64,000 nucleotides of DNA from Mycolicibacterium gilvum (GCF_900454025.1 NZ_UGQM01000001.1:5394001-5458000); one strand, 5' to 3'. Positions 33,724-43,739 are shown, counted from the stretch's first letter. Made by a program: numbers and translations. The notes: generated from the sequence alone by a model not told the origin.

Positions 33724-35744
33724 TGGCGATGCCCGTGATCAAGAAGCTGCTGGTGGCCAACCGGGGAGAGATCGCCCGACGCGTGTTTCGCACCTGTCGC
33801 GAACTCGGCATCGCGACCGTCGCCGTGTACTCCGACGCCGACGCCGACGCCTGGCACGTGGACGATGCCGACGAGGCCGTCCGGCTACCGGGTTCCTCGC
33901 CGGCGGAGACCTACCTCGACGGTGACCGGGTGATCGCCGCCGCCCTCCTCACCGGCGCCGACGCCGTGCATCCCGGCTACGGCTTCATGTCGGAGAACGC
34001 CGGCTTCGCGCGGGCCTGCGCCGACGCCGGGCTCGTGTTCGTCGGCCCGCCGCCGGATGCCATCGACGCGATGGGTTCCAAGCTGACGGCCAAGGCGATG
34101 ATGGCCGATGCGGGCGTGCCGGTTCTCCCGGGCGGCGACGCGACCGGCCTGGACCCCGACAAGCTGCGCAAGCTCGGCGCCGAGATCGGCTACCCGCTGC
34201 TGGTCAAGGCGAGCGCGGGTGGCGGCGGGCGCGGCATGCGGGTTGTCGAGTCGGCCGACGACCTCGACGGAGCCGTGGCCTCGGCCTCGCGCGAGGCGAT
34301 GTCGGCGTTCTCGGACGGCACGGTGTTCCTCGAGCGGTACGTGCAGCGTCCCCGCCACGTTGAGATCCAGCTGTTGGCCGACATGCACGGCACGGTTGTC
34401 TCGCTGTTCGAGCGGGAGTGCTCGGTGCAGCGCCGCCACCAAAAGGTCATCGAGGAGGCGCCCTCGCCCGTCGTCGACGACGACCTGCGCGCCCGGATGG
34501 GCGCGGCGGCGGTCGCGGCGGCACAGGCCGTGGGTTACGTCGGGGCCGGAACGGTCGAGTTCGTCCTCGACGCGAACGGCGGCGATGACGACGGGACGTT
34601 CGCCTTCCTGGAGATGAACACCCGGCTGCAGGTCGAGCACCCGGTCACCGAACTCGTCACCGGGCTCGACCTCGTGCGCCTGCAGTTGCTGGTGGCGATG
34701 GGTCGGCCACTGCCTGCCGAGGTGAGCAAGCCGCGGATCACCGGCCACGCGGTCGAGGCCCGGCTCTACGCCGAGGACCCCACGAAGGGCTACCTGCCGC
34801 AGACCGGAACGCTGCGCACGATGCAGATCCCCGACCACGTCGGGGTCCGGGTGGACTCCGGCGTGCGCGACGGCTCGGTGGTCAGCCACCACTATGACGC
34901 CATGCTGGCCAAGGTGATCGCCTGGGCGCCCACCCGCGCCGAGGCGCTCGGCGCGCTGTCCGCCGCGCTCGCCGGCGCCCGGATCCACGGACTCACCACC
35001 AACCGGGATCTGCTGGTTCGCGTTCTGCGCCACGACGAGTTCGCCGGACGCGGCACCGACACCGGGTTCCTCGACCGCCACGACGTGGCCGACCTCGGCG
35101 CAGCCCTCATCGACCGCGACGGGGAGGGCTTGCACGCCATCGCGGCCACACTCGCCCAGGTCGCGGGACGCCGCGCGGCGGCCCCCGTCCAGCCGACGCT
35201 GCCTGCCGGGTGGCGCAACAACCCGTCCCAACTGCAGTCCACCGGATGGCTGACCGCCGACGGCCGCGAGCGTCGGGTGGGCTATGCGCTGCTCCGCGAC
35301 GGCGTCGAGGTCGAAGTCGACGGCAAACCGGTCGAGGACGTCAGGGTGCTCGTGCAGCGGCCGGACCGGGTGGTCCTGGAGACCGGCGGGGTACGGCGCG
35401 GCTACGACGTCGTCCTCGACGGCGACATCGCCTACGTTGACAGCCCTGCCGGGTCCACTGCGTTCACCCAGGTACCGCGGTTCCTGGACCCCAGCACGCT
35501 CAAGCCGGCGGGCTCGCTGACGGCGCCTATGCCGGGTTCGGTGATCCGGCTGCCCGTCGCCGCGGGCGACGTCGTGACGGCCGGGCAGGCCTTGGTCGTG
35601 GTGGAGGCGATGAAGATGGAACACACCATCGCCAGCCCGATCGACGGGATCGTCGCCGAACTCTCGGTCGAGGTGGGTCAGCAGGTGTCCACCGGCGATG
35701 CCCTCGCGGTGGTCGGAGCGGCCGACAGTGCAGACGAGGATTGA
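33720..35744 (+). CDS. acyl-CoA carboxylase alpha subunit (biotin carboxylase + BCCP, AccA2-like)
   Basis: This 674 aa protein has a biotin carboxylase part (about residues 5-450): KLLVANRGEIARRVFRTC, ATP-binding KASAGGGGRGMRVV, RHVEIQLLADMHG, ERECSVQRRHQKVIEEAPSP and FLEMNTRLQVEHPVTE. A linker follows, then the C-terminal biotinyl domain (about 600-670) with VVEAMKMEHTIASP, whose Lys carries biotin. It charges biotin with CO2 for the AccD subunit just upstream. Start is GTG 33720, overlapping the accD stop. Confidence 0.93.
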   Translation: MMAMPVIKKLLVANRGEIARRVFRTCRELGIATVAVYSDADADAWHVDDADEAVRLPGSSPAETYLDGDRVIAAALLTGADAVHPGYGFMSENAGFARACADAGLVFVGPPPDAIDAMGSKLTAKAMMADAGVPVLPGGDATGLDPDKLRKLGAEIGYPLLVKASAGGGGRGMRVVESADDLDGAVASASREAMSAFSDGTVFLERYVQRPRHVEIQLLADMHGTVVSLFERECSVQRRHQKVIEEAPSPVVDDDLRARMGAAAVAAAQAVGYVGAGTVEFVLDANGGDDDGTFAFLEMNTRLQVEHPVTELVTGLDLVRLQLLVAMGRPLPAEVSKPRITGHAVEARLYAEDPTKGYLPQTGTLRTMQIPDHVGVRVDSGVRDGSVVSHHYDAMLAKVIAWAPTRAEALGALSAALAGARIHGLTTNRDLLVRVLRHDEFAGRGTDTGFLDRHDVADLGAALIDRDGEGLHAIAATLAQVAGRRAAAPVQPTLPAGWRNNPSQLQSTGWLTADGRERRVGYALLRDGVEVEVDGKPVEDVRVLVQRPDRVVLETGGVRRGYDVVLDGDIAYVDSPAGSTAFTQVPRFLDPSTLKPAGSLTAPMPGSVIRLPVAAGDVVTAGQALVVVEAMKMEHTIASPIDGIVAELSVEVGQQVSTGDALAVVGAADSADED

Positions 35745-35754
35745 GCACCATCAG

Positions 35755-35780
35755 ACCCGTCACCGGCCCCGGTGGCGGGT
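35755..35780 (+). other. hairpin between accA and fadE
   Basis: ACCCGTCACC pairs with GGTGGCGGGT (one mismatch) around a 6-base loop. There is no T-run, and fadE starts 22 bp later after AGGAGAG. It may stabilise or partly separate the accD-accA message from fadE rather than terminate transcription. Confidence 0.45.
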
Positions 35781-35802
35781 GACTTCGAAGTAGGAGAGCG
35801 GT

Positions 35803-36957
35803 ATGGAACTGCACGAGACCGAGGAACGGCGAGCGCTGCGCAAGGCCGTGTCCGAGATCGCCAAGGACTTCGGGCACGACTACTACGTGGCCAAGTCGCT
35901 CGGCGGGGAGAAGAGTTCGGAACTCTGGCAGGCCGTGGGCAAGCAGGGGTTCCTCGGGGTCAACATCGCCGAGCAGTACGGCGGCGGTGGCGGCGGCATC
36001 TACGACATGCAGATCGTCGGTGAGGAACTGGCCGCGGCCGGCTGCCCGCTGCTGATGACGGTGGTCTCCCCCACCATCTGCGGCACGATCATCGAGGCTT
36101 TCGGCAGCGACGAGCTAAAGGCGCGCTGGCTGCCGGGCATCGCCAGCGGCGAGATCATCATGGCGTTCGCGATCACCGAGCCGGATGCGGGCTCGAACTC
36201 TCACAACATCTCCACCCACGCCAAGCGCGTCGGTGGGGATTGGGTGCTCAACGGCACCAAGTACTACATTTCCGGCGTCGACGAGGCGGAGGCCATCCTG
36301 GTCGTCACCCGCACCGCGACCGACGACCGCGGCCGCGGACGGCTGAGCCTGCTGGTGGTCCCGACCGACGCGCCCGGGTTGACCAAGACCCTCATCCCGG
36401 TGCAGGCGGTGACACCGGAGAAGCAGTTCACGCTGTTCTTCGACGACGTGCGGGTGCCGGCCGAGAACCTGATCGGCGCGGAAAACGACGGTCTGCGTCA
36501 GGTGTTCATGGGCCTCAACCCCGAACGCATCATGGGCGCCGCCCTGGGCAACGGCATCGGCCGCTACGCGCTGGACAAGGCGTCGGCCTACGCGCGCGAG
36601 CGCAAGGTCTGGGACGTGCCGATCGGAGCCCACCAGGGCCTGTCCCACCCGCTTGCGCACGCCAAGATCCAGCTGGAGCTGGCCCGGCTGATGACCCAGC
36701 GGGCGGCCTCACTGCACGACGCCGGCGACCCCGGTTCCGCGGAGGCGTCGAACATGGCCAAATACGCTGCGGCGGAGGCCGGCATCCTGGCCCTCGACCA
36801 GGCGATCCAGACCCACGGCGGCAACGGGTTGGCCACCGAGTACGGGCTGGCCACTCTCTGGGGCCCGGTGCGGCTGATGCGCACCGCGCCGATCAGCCGA
36901 GAGATGATCCTCAACTATGTGGCTCAGCACAGCCTGAACCTGCCCCGCTCATACTGA
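35803..36957 (+). CDS. acyl-CoA dehydrogenase (FadE12-like) in the carboxylase operon
   Basis: This 384 aa ACAD has ITEPDAGSNSHNISTHAKR, LNGTKYYISGVDEAEAILVV, FTLFFDDVRVPAENLIG and QTHGGNGLATEYGLATLWGPVRLMRTAPISREMILNYVAQ. The C-terminal APISREMI loop is the FadE12-type variant of the G(G/T)xxEI loop. ATG 35803 follows TAGGAGAG. It sits third in accD-accA-fadE-fadD and is likely to form the alpha-beta unsaturated CoA that the carboxylase uses. Confidence 0.92.
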   Translation: MELHETEERRALRKAVSEIAKDFGHDYYVAKSLGGEKSSELWQAVGKQGFLGVNIAEQYGGGGGGIYDMQIVGEELAAAGCPLLMTVVSPTICGTIIEAFGSDELKARWLPGIASGEIIMAFAITEPDAGSNSHNISTHAKRVGGDWVLNGTKYYISGVDEAEAILVVTRTATDDRGRGRLSLLVVPTDAPGLTKTLIPVQAVTPEKQFTLFFDDVRVPAENLIGAENDGLRQVFMGLNPERIMGAALGNGIGRYALDKASAYARERKVWDVPIGAHQGLSHPLAHAKIQLELARLMTQRAASLHDAGDPGSAEASNMAKYAAAEAGILALDQAIQTHGGNGLATEYGLATLWGPVRLMRTAPISREMILNYVAQHSLNLPRSY

Positions 36958-37083
36958 GCATCCTTCATCCGTTCGTGTCCGCTTCGGTCTACAAGACGGA
37001 CGGTGGTGATCGGTCGCCCGCCGGGGCCGGGTCCTGCCTTACCGAGCATTTGTCAACCAAAACTGCCGAGGAGGCAAATCAAC

Positions 37084-38640
37084 ATGGATCGCGGTATCGG
37101 TCAGTGGGTCACCAAACGGGCCTTCCTCAACGGGCAGCGCACGGCGTTCGTCTGCGGTGACACCAGCTTCACGTACTCCGACTTCGATCGGCGCACCAAC
37201 CAGGTCGCTTCGAACCTGTTGCGTCTCGGCGTCCGCAAGGGGGACCGGGTGGCCATACTGCTGGTGAACTCGGTCGAGTTCATGGAGGTCCTCCTCGGCT
37301 GCGCGAAGATCGGCGCCATCACCATCCCGATCAACGTCCGACTCGCAGGCCCGGAGATCGGCTACATCCTCGCCGACTCCGGCGCCGACGTGTTCGTGTT
37401 CCACGAGCCGCTCGCGGCGGCGGCGGTCAGCGCGCTGGCCGAGCCGGGGGTCCGGGTCCGCCACACGGTCCGGGCCGGGGGCGCCCCGGCCGACGGCGAG
37501 ATCGCCTACCCAGACCTGCTCTCCGGCGGCGCCCCCGAGCCTCTCGACAGCGACGTCGAGGGCCGCGACGCCGCGTTCATCATGTACACCTCGGGCACCA
37601 CCGGCCGCCCGAAGGGCGCCATCCTCACCCACGACAACCTACTGTGGAACGCCATCAACGTGCTGGGCGCCGAACAAGGCCTGACCGGCAGCGACGTGAC
37701 TGTTGCAGTCGCCCCCATGTTCCACATCGGCGGGCTCGGGGTACATACGCTGCCATTGCTCTACGTCGGCGGGACCAGCGTGATCCTCCCGTCGTTCAAC
37801 CCGGTGAGCACGCTCAAGGCGATGGCCGAAAGCCGCGCCACCGTCCAGTTCATGGTGCCGGCGATGTGGTCGGCGCTGACCCAGGTGCCCGACTTCGACT
37901 CCTACGATCTCTCCGCGTTGCGTCTGGCCATGGGCGGCGGCGCACCGATGCCGCTGACTGTCATCGACTTCATGCAGCAACGTGGCGTCCCCTTCACCGA
38001 GGGATTTGGGATGACCGAGACTGCACCCATGGTCTCGGTCTTGGACGCCGCCAACATCACGACGCGGGCCGGATCAATCGGCCGGGTCGCCATGCACGTC
38101 GATGCCCGCATCGTGGACGCCGACGACCGGGACGTCCCGGCCGACACCGTCGGCGAACTCCTGGTGCGCGGACCCAACGTGTTCGTCGGGTACTGGATGA
38201 AGCCGGCGACCACCGCCGAGGCCTTCCGGGGCGGCTGGTTCCACACCGGCGACCTCGGCCGGATCGACGCCGACGGCTACATCACGCTCGTCGACCGCAA
38301 GAAGGACATGATCATCTCGGGCGGGGAAAATGTCTACCCCATCGAGGTCGAGCAGGTGCTGTTCCGTCACCCCGGTGTGCTCGACGCCGCGGTGGTCGGC
38401 GGTCCGGACGACAAGTGGGGTGAGCGCGTCGTCGCGGTGGTGGTGGCCGACCCAGCCGCCGAGCAGGAACCCAGCGCCGACGAACTGATCGCCTGGTGCC
38501 GCGAACGGCTGGCGCATTTCAAGTGCCCCCGCGAAGTGCACCTCCTTCCCGAGCTGCCCCGCAACGCCACCGGCAAGCTCCTCAAGACCGAGCTGCGCAA
38601 GCGATTCACCGGCGTCGAGGGCGGCGTCGTCCAGCGCTGA
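37084..38640 (+). CDS. acyl-CoA synthetase (FadD family), last gene of the carboxylase operon
   Basis: This 518 aa AMP-binding enzyme has IMYTSGTTGRPKGAILTHDN, TEGFGMTETAPMVS, WFHTGDLGRIDADGYI, DRKKDMIISGGENVYP and the acyl-transfer Lys in LPRNATGKLLKTELRKRF. ATG 37084 lies 9 nt after GAGGAGG. It would activate the acid that feeds the FadE and the carboxylase upstream. The 126-bp gap from fadE has no terminator-like element, so co-transcription is likely. Confidence 0.92.
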   Translation: MDRGIGQWVTKRAFLNGQRTAFVCGDTSFTYSDFDRRTNQVASNLLRLGVRKGDRVAILLVNSVEFMEVLLGCAKIGAITIPINVRLAGPEIGYILADSGADVFVFHEPLAAAAVSALAEPGVRVRHTVRAGGAPADGEIAYPDLLSGGAPEPLDSDVEGRDAAFIMYTSGTTGRPKGAILTHDNLLWNAINVLGAEQGLTGSDVTVAVAPMFHIGGLGVHTLPLLYVGGTSVILPSFNPVSTLKAMAESRATVQFMVPAMWSALTQVPDFDSYDLSALRLAMGGGAPMPLTVIDFMQQRGVPFTEGFGMTETAPMVSVLDAANITTRAGSIGRVAMHVDARIVDADDRDVPADTVGELLVRGPNVFVGYWMKPATTAEAFRGGWFHTGDLGRIDADGYITLVDRKKDMIISGGENVYPIEVEQVLFRHPGVLDAAVVGGPDDKWGERVVAVVVADPAAEQEPSADELIAWCRERLAHFKCPREVHLLPELPRNATGKLLKTELRKRFTGVEGGVVQR

Positions 38641-38724
38641 GGCACGACACCGGAGGCGGAGCGCGGGTTTGGGAAGTGTTGTCACGACGAGTAGCCACGG
38701 TCGCCGCTGCAAATAGCTGAAGAT

Positions 38725-38740
38725 GTTAATCGTCGCTAAC
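38725..38740. promoter_or_regulatory. second GTTA-N8-TAAC operator, in front of an interrupted gene
   Basis: GTTA-ATCGTCGC-TAAC has the same arms and spacing as the site at 32063-32078, again embedded in TGTTAAT and followed by TAACGT and TAGCG. It ends 9 bp before a GTG that opens a regulator-like frame, cut after 13 codons by the insertion element. Confidence 0.62.
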
Positions 38741-38749
38741 GTCTAGCGC

Positions 38750-38788
38750 GTGGCAAGACCACGCGCGCCACTTGTCGGATGTTCTTAT
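38750..38788 (+). pseudogene. start of an interrupted regulator-like gene
   Basis: GTG at 38750 opens V-A-R-P-R-A-P-L-V-G-C-S-Y, and the insertion element begins right after it. MARPRxPL is a common opening of TetR regulators, and this place, behind the operon under the repeated operator, is where a self-regulating repressor would sit. Joining the frame across the element gives only 46 codons with no TetR signature, so the rest was lost or my reading is wrong. Confidence 0.3.
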
Positions 38789-40440
38789 CCTCGATCCACC
38801 GATGAATTGGCTGGTCGTGGGGTGTCGGAATGAGGAAAGTGCCCTCTGAGCTGCGATGATGAGTGTTCTCTACGCACTTATCGGCACAACTCGGAAAGGC
38901 ACTTCCGGTGCAAGTGTCCCATAGGTTCGCCGCATCGTCGGCGGTCTTCGATGATGAGCGTCTGGTGTCGTGCGCAGGCCTGGTACCGGTGATGGCCCTT
39001 GCCGAGCAGACCGGACTGTCATCGTCATTGGCCGACAAAGTTCGGTTCAGCTGCGAGCGGGTCAAGTCCGGTGCGGCCAATCCGTCGCCGAAGCTGACCA
39101 CGCTGATCGCCGGGATGTGCACCGGCGCGGACAGCATCGACGACCTCGACGTAGTTCGTAGCGGCGGGATGAAGACCCTGTTCGGCGAGGTGTACGCCCC
39201 GTCGACCATCGGAACCTTGTTGCGGGAGTTCACCTTCGGCCATGCCCGGCAACTGGAGTCGGTGCTCAGTGAGCACGTGGGCGCTCTGTGCGAGCGTGTC
39301 GATCTGTTGCCCGGCGCCGACGGGCGGGTGTTCATCGACATCGACTCACTGCTGCGCCCGGTCTACGGCCAGGCCAAACAAGGTGCGAGCTACGGCCACA
39401 CCAAAATCGCCGGCAAGCAGATCCTGCGCAAGGGTCTTTCCCCGTTGGTGACCACCATCAGCACCGAACACTGCGCTCCGGTGATCACCGGAGCACGACT
39501 GCGGGCGGGCAAGACCAACTCGGGCAAAGGCGCGGCCCGCATGATCGCCCAAGCCGTCGCCACCGCCCGCGGCGCCGGTGTCACCGGGCGCATCCTGGTG
39601 CGCGGCGACTCGGCCTACGGCAACAGCAGCGTGGTCACCGCCTGCCGCCGCGCCGGTGCCCGGTTCTCGCTGGTGCTGACCAAGACCGCCGCAGTCGTCG
39701 CGGCCATCGCCGACATCAATGACACCGCGTGGATCCCGGTGTGCTATCCCGCCGCGATCCCGACACCGGTGCCTGGATCTCCGATGCCGAAGTCGCCGAA
39801 ACCACCTGCACCGCTTTCAGTTCCACGAAGACTCCGATCACGGCACGGTTGATCGTGCGCCGGGTCAAAGACGCCCGATACCCCGACGCCCTGTTCCCGG
39901 TCTGGCGATATCACCCGTTCTTCACCGACACCGACGAACCCGTCGACGTCGCTGACATCACTCACCGCCGCCACGCGATCATCGAAACCGTGTTCGCCGA
40001 CCTCATCGACGGACCCCTGGCCCACATGCCCTCGGGACGTTTCGGGGCGAACTCTGCCTGGATACTGTGCGCGGCCATCGCCCACAACCTGCAGCGCGCC
40101 GCCGGCATCCTGGCCGGCGGTGCACACGCGGTGGCTCGCGGCGCCACCCTGCGCCGACGCCTCATCACCATCCCGGCCCGACTGGCCCGCCCCCAACGCC
40201 GACCCATCCTGCACCTACCAGCCCACTGGCCGTGGGCGACGCACTGGCTCCGATTGTGGCGCAACACCATCGGCCACAGCCCGCCAGCAACCGCCCCCAC
40301 CTGACCAATCCGCCGAAAGGCCACGACCGGAGCACACAGGAAAAAGCTGGACAGACCAGCCGATACCCCCTGCTCACAGCCAGCAAGCGACCACCAAACC
40401 ATTCCAGCCTCAGCCACGACAGCTCATCGGTGGATCAAGG
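38789..40440 (+). mobile_element. IS1380-family-like insertion sequence, 1652 bp
   Basis: The ends are inverted copies: the left begins CCTCGATCCACCGATGA, and the right, read inward, begins CCTTGATCCACCGATGA (one mismatch in 17). It is flanked by the direct repeat CTTAT at 38784-38788 and 40441-40445, a target duplication that marks a rather recent insertion. Size, ends and transposase type fit the IS1380 family. It inserted just after the carboxylase operon. Confidence 0.88.
38863..40304 (+). pseudogene. IS1380-type transposase, frameshifted
   Basis: The first frame (38863 to about 39750) runs from SHRFAASSAVFDDERLVSCAGL through FIDIDSLLRPVYG (first catalytic Asp) and ILVRGDSAYG (second Asp) to VCYPAAIP. 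The second frame continues from DPDTGAWISDAEVAETTC to about 40304 with THRRHAIIETVFADLIDG, which holds the catalytic Glu, and SAWILCAAIAHNLQRAAG. The single family ORF is thus split by a one-base shift between about 39745 and 39760. Unless the ribosome shifts there, this copy cannot move by itself. Confidence 0.82.
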
Positions 40441-40445
40441 CTTAT

Positions 40446-40762
40446 GCCTCCTGGTTGTCTGGGCCGACAAGTCGCAACCTGCGCCACGACTCGCCTGTCG
40501 CCTTGCGCGATGGGTGCTTGAGCGTGTCTGACGTCGATGAGCTTCGGTGAATGGGTTGCTTCAGCTCCGTACGGCGGCGATCGACGACTCCACTCGATCA
40601 GCCTGCCCGCAGCAGAGCCCCGCGGCAGCGTCGAAACATGAATCGAACTCGGATTATCAGGCCGGGCGGCGCCGGATCGTCGCGCTGACCATCCTCAGAT
40701 TCGGCGTGTTCGTCAGTAGACGGCACAGTTACGCAGCAAGGGCGTTCGCGGGACACGAACGA
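40446..40762. other. 317-bp gap without a gene
   Basis: This is the right flank of the insertion element up to the 3' end of the PucR-type regulator. It holds the 33 codons that would continue the interrupted frame of 38750, without any family signature. No other support for a gene was found. Confidence 0.5.
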
Positions 40763-42055
40763 CTAGGACCGCCCCAAGGCTTGTGTTGGGTTCAGTGCTA
40801 CTTCGCCGAGCCAATAGCACATCAGTAGGGCGACCTCGACGTCTAATCGTTCCGCGGCGATCGGGCGACCGCGGCGCTCGAGTGCTCGATTTACGCGATA
40901 CTTGACGGTATTGGCGTGTATCTGCAATTCGTTGGCGGCGGCTTTGAAGCTGGAACCGGCACGCAAGAACACCCTCAACGTGTCTCGTAGACGCTGGTCC
41001 GATGCAGTGTTCTGAGCCAACGGGCCCAGCACATCGTAAATCCATTCCTTCAGAGTCGCGTCATCGGTCATCAGCATCGAGGCCAGGGCCACACCGGGAT
41101 CTCGTGCAGCGACGATCCGGTGCCGTGAGGAGCCGTCGGCTGCCACCGCGACCACACGGGCCTGCTCAGCCTGTCGGTAGGTGCGGCGGAAGCCTTCAAT
41201 CCCCGGAAGTGGTTCACCGACGGAAAGTCTTGGGCCGTCAGGTTGAGCCCGGACGAAGTCGCGCAGCTGCGATAAATAGTCCGACGGGCGGTGAACCGTC
41301 ATCCATGCGCATCCGACGAGGCGGTCGATGGAGAAGTAGACCGATTGCTTCGCTCCAGTGGCGGAGACCGCGTGTTGCATGAAGCGCTCCATGGCGATGA
41401 ACTCGTCGGTGTCGGCGCCCGCATCTCGGTCGAGCCATACCATGAGAGCCACATGCGTTGCGCCCAAGAAGTACCTCATAGCCGACGACGCTTCGGTCAG
41501 GTCTACGTCGCGTCCGTTGAGGATGTCTCGAATGGCTTGTGCACGCAAACTTCGTCGGCGCTCGTCCCACTCCGCGCGTTCAGTCTGATATGTCTCCAAG
41601 ACCTGCTCAGACATCCAGTCGATGTAGCGGAAAGACACACGGGTGATGTGTTCAATGAGCGCCAATTTCTCCTCGGGCGGTAGGTCCGCGCTCCGAAGGC
41701 CAGCGATGATGAGGTTCAATCCATACTGGTGCCCGAGCCTGTATGCCCGCAGCAGCGCGTTGACGGGTACCTCGCGTTGCGCCATCCTCCGGGCGTGTTC
41801 AAGGGCGGCCGTCGGTGACTCCATGCGGTCGAACGGGATCGAGTGACGGACGACGGAGAACCAAGTGTCTACGTTCGCGGCGACGGTGTCACTCAGTAGC
41901 TCTTTGAGCTGTTGATCGGCAGCGAGTTCGGCAACTTGCTCAATCAGAAGGCCATGTATGGACTCGGGCAATTCTCTGACGAGGTCGCCGAGGTCTCGGA
42001 ATAGGTGATGAACCGCGTGACCGGGGGTGTCTTGAACTTCGGATGAATCAAGCAC
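40763..42055 (-). CDS. PucR/CdaR-type helix-turn-helix regulator
   Basis: This 430 aa regulator has an N-terminal RsbR/PucR-like helical sensor region (about residues 20-165, with ALLRAYRLGHQYGLNLI), a middle degenerate GGDEF-like CdaR domain (about 190-310), and a C-terminal HTH_30 with FLRAGSSFKAAANELQIHANTVKYRVNRALE. Such proteins activate catabolic operons in response to their substrate. It points left and is separated by 784 bp from the hydrolase on its right, so its target is unclear; the genes at 42.8-44.2 kb are candidates. Confidence 0.88.
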   Translation of the reverse strand: MLDSSEVQDTPGHAVHHLFRDLGDLVRELPESIHGLLIEQVAELAADQQLKELLSDTVAANVDTWFSVVRHSIPFDRMESPTAALEHARRMAQREVPVNALLRAYRLGHQYGLNLIIAGLRSADLPPEEKLALIEHITRVSFRYIDWMSEQVLETYQTERAEWDERRRSLRAQAIRDILNGRDVDLTEASSAMRYFLGATHVALMVWLDRDAGADTDEFIAMERFMQHAVSATGAKQSVYFSIDRLVGCAWMTVHRPSDYLSQLRDFVRAQPDGPRLSVGEPLPGIEGFRRTYRQAEQARVVAVAADGSSRHRIVAARDPGVALASMLMTDDATLKEWIYDVLGPLAQNTASDQRLRDTLRVFLRAGSSFKAAANELQIHANTVKYRVNRALERRGRPIAAERLDVEVALLMCYWLGEVALNPTQALGRS

Positions 42056-42839
42056 AGCTGCGACCGTACTCGATTACTTGTCTTTGCGAGACAACAGACG
42101 CCCGCAGGTTCGACCCTTCGAGACATACCGATCGCGGATCCGGGTATCTACGCTGTTAAGGAGCGGTGAGCCACGTTTTACCATTTCAGCAGCCGAACGA
42201 GGCATTGCTGTGGGCCACGGCGAACGGATGCGCGTGAAGAGGAAGGCGGAGGCATGAGTTGTCTGCTCGCAATAACCTTGTTTGCGGCCTTCGCGGCCGG
42301 AGCAGCCCCATTGCGAGGAACGATCAGCACCGCCCTGGCCGCAATAGACGACTTTCTCGATCGTTTCGGCCACGAAGTTTCCGGAACTGCTCATGCGAAG
42401 GAACGCCCGCCGCTCTGACGAGGTGGTCGAATCGGGCGCCGGATATGCCCGCCCGCCTCCCGCATACCGAAGCTGAAGCCTGGATAGCAGTAGGCTGTCC
42501 TCTGGACTCGCCCCCGGCCGTCGACTGACTCCAAGATCCCAACAGCAGCGCCGATCTGATCCGGGTCGCCCCGGCGGCGGGTGTGTTCGTCAAGGTGTGC
42601 GGGCACTGGTTCGGAGAACTCCGACCGCTCGATCCGACCTGGACAGCGCCCACCAGCAAAATGCTTCGGTTCGAATGATAATTCGGCCCAGGCGATGGTC
42701 GAACCATACGGTTTGGCATCGCTGCCTTCGGATGCGCCGATACTGCGCCGCCGGGGTTCCGTTCATGGAGGTAGTTCTGACACCTCGACAACGAACCAGA
42801 GTGGCCGGGCCGCGGCCATCGCAGGGCCCTGAAAGACGC
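42056..42839. other. 784-bp stretch without a recognisable gene
   Basis: Frames of up to 155 codons exist on both strands, but none shows a domain, a credible ribosome binding site or a codon pattern like its neighbours. It may hold the PucR promoter (an AT-richer part around 42056-42180 with CGCTGTTAAGGAGCGG) and decayed sequence. I see nothing firmer. Confidence 0.45.
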
Positions 42840-43739
42840 TCAGTCCGACGAGTCGTTCAGCGTGCGGTCGAGAAAATCTGCGACTGCCGAAGTGAAGGCG
42901 TCGTTGTCGTCGCCCGCAACCATGTGGCCCGTGCCCGAAACGTCGACAGCCTCGGCGTGCGGTACGACTTCGAGGAACTCCTCGACCGACTGCTGCGACG
43001 TCACGTCGGAGTGAACGCCGCGAATGAGAAGCGTTGGTGCTCGCACGCGGCGGGCCCCTTCGATGAGAAGGTCGCTTATGGCGCCGAATTCTTTGGCACC
43101 AGTTGCTGGGTCGCCCTGCAGGAACTCGAAGTTGGAAGCTATGAACGCCGGATCCCATCGCCAGATCCACCGACCGTCGTCGCGCTGCTGCAAGACCTTT
43201 CGGAGACCGTCCAAGTTCTTGGGCCGAGCGCGATGCCGGTTGTACTGGGCAATGACGTCCGCGGCCGCGTCGAGCGTATCGAATCCGTCGGGATGGGCGC
43301 CCATGAAAGACACGACGCGGCGTGCTCCGTGAAACTCCATTCGCGGAGTTATGTCGACCAGTACGACGGCTCCCCACAGATCGGCAGGCGCCACCAAATG
43401 CGTTCCCAACACCGTCATGCCGCCCAAGGATGCGCCAACGACAGCTGGCGGGCGGCCATCGCTGGCATATCGGCGAATCGACAGCAGGTCGGATGCAAGT
43501 CGGTCGAGATCGTATCGACCATCGGGGTCCCACTCGCTGTCGCCGTGACCGCGGGCGTCGTAAGCGACGACGGTATACCCGCGCGCGTGTAAGCGGCGCG
43601 CGGTAGTCGCCCAGGCATGGCGGTTCTGTCCACCGCCGTGCAGCAGTATGACGACCGCGCGGGCGGATTCGTGTCGGTAGACATCGGCTGCAAGGGCGGT
43701 TCCGTCTTCGTTGCGGACGCGCTCGAACGTTGAGGTCAT
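42840..43739 (-). CDS. alpha/beta hydrolase
   Basis: This 299 aa alpha/beta-hydrolase has LLHGGGQNRHAWATTARRLHARGYTVVAYDARGHGDSEW, nucleophile motif PAVVGASLGGMTVLG (G-x-S-x-G), an acid in LLIRGVHSDVTS and His in VSGTGHMVAGDDND. No signal peptide is seen. Substrate is unknown; haloperoxidase/esterase or C-C hydrolase activities are usual in this group. A thioesterase gene precedes it by 52 bp on the same strand, which suggests one transcript. Confidence 0.88.
   Translation of the reverse strand: MTSTFERVRNEDGTALAADVYRHESARAVVILLHGGGQNRHAWATTARRLHARGYTVVAYDARGHGDSEWDPDGRYDLDRLASDLLSIRRYASDGRPPAVVGASLGGMTVLGTHLVAPADLWGAVVLVDITPRMEFHGARRVVSFMGAHPDGFDTLDAAADVIAQYNRHRARPKNLDGLRKVLQQRDDGRWIWRWDPAFIASNFEFLQGDPATGAKEFGAISDLLIEGARRVRAPTLLIRGVHSDVTSQQSVEEFLEVVPHAEAVDVSGTGHMVAGDDNDAFTSAVADFLDRTLNDSSD

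Noticed and set aside
33885..35624. 579-codon open frame on the minus strand
   Set aside because: It mirrors the biotin carboxylase gene, whose motifs are complete; antisense frames are common at this GC content.
42324..42791. 155-codon minus-strand frame in the 784-bp gap
   Set aside because: No domain, no ribosome binding site, composition like random GC-rich sequence.
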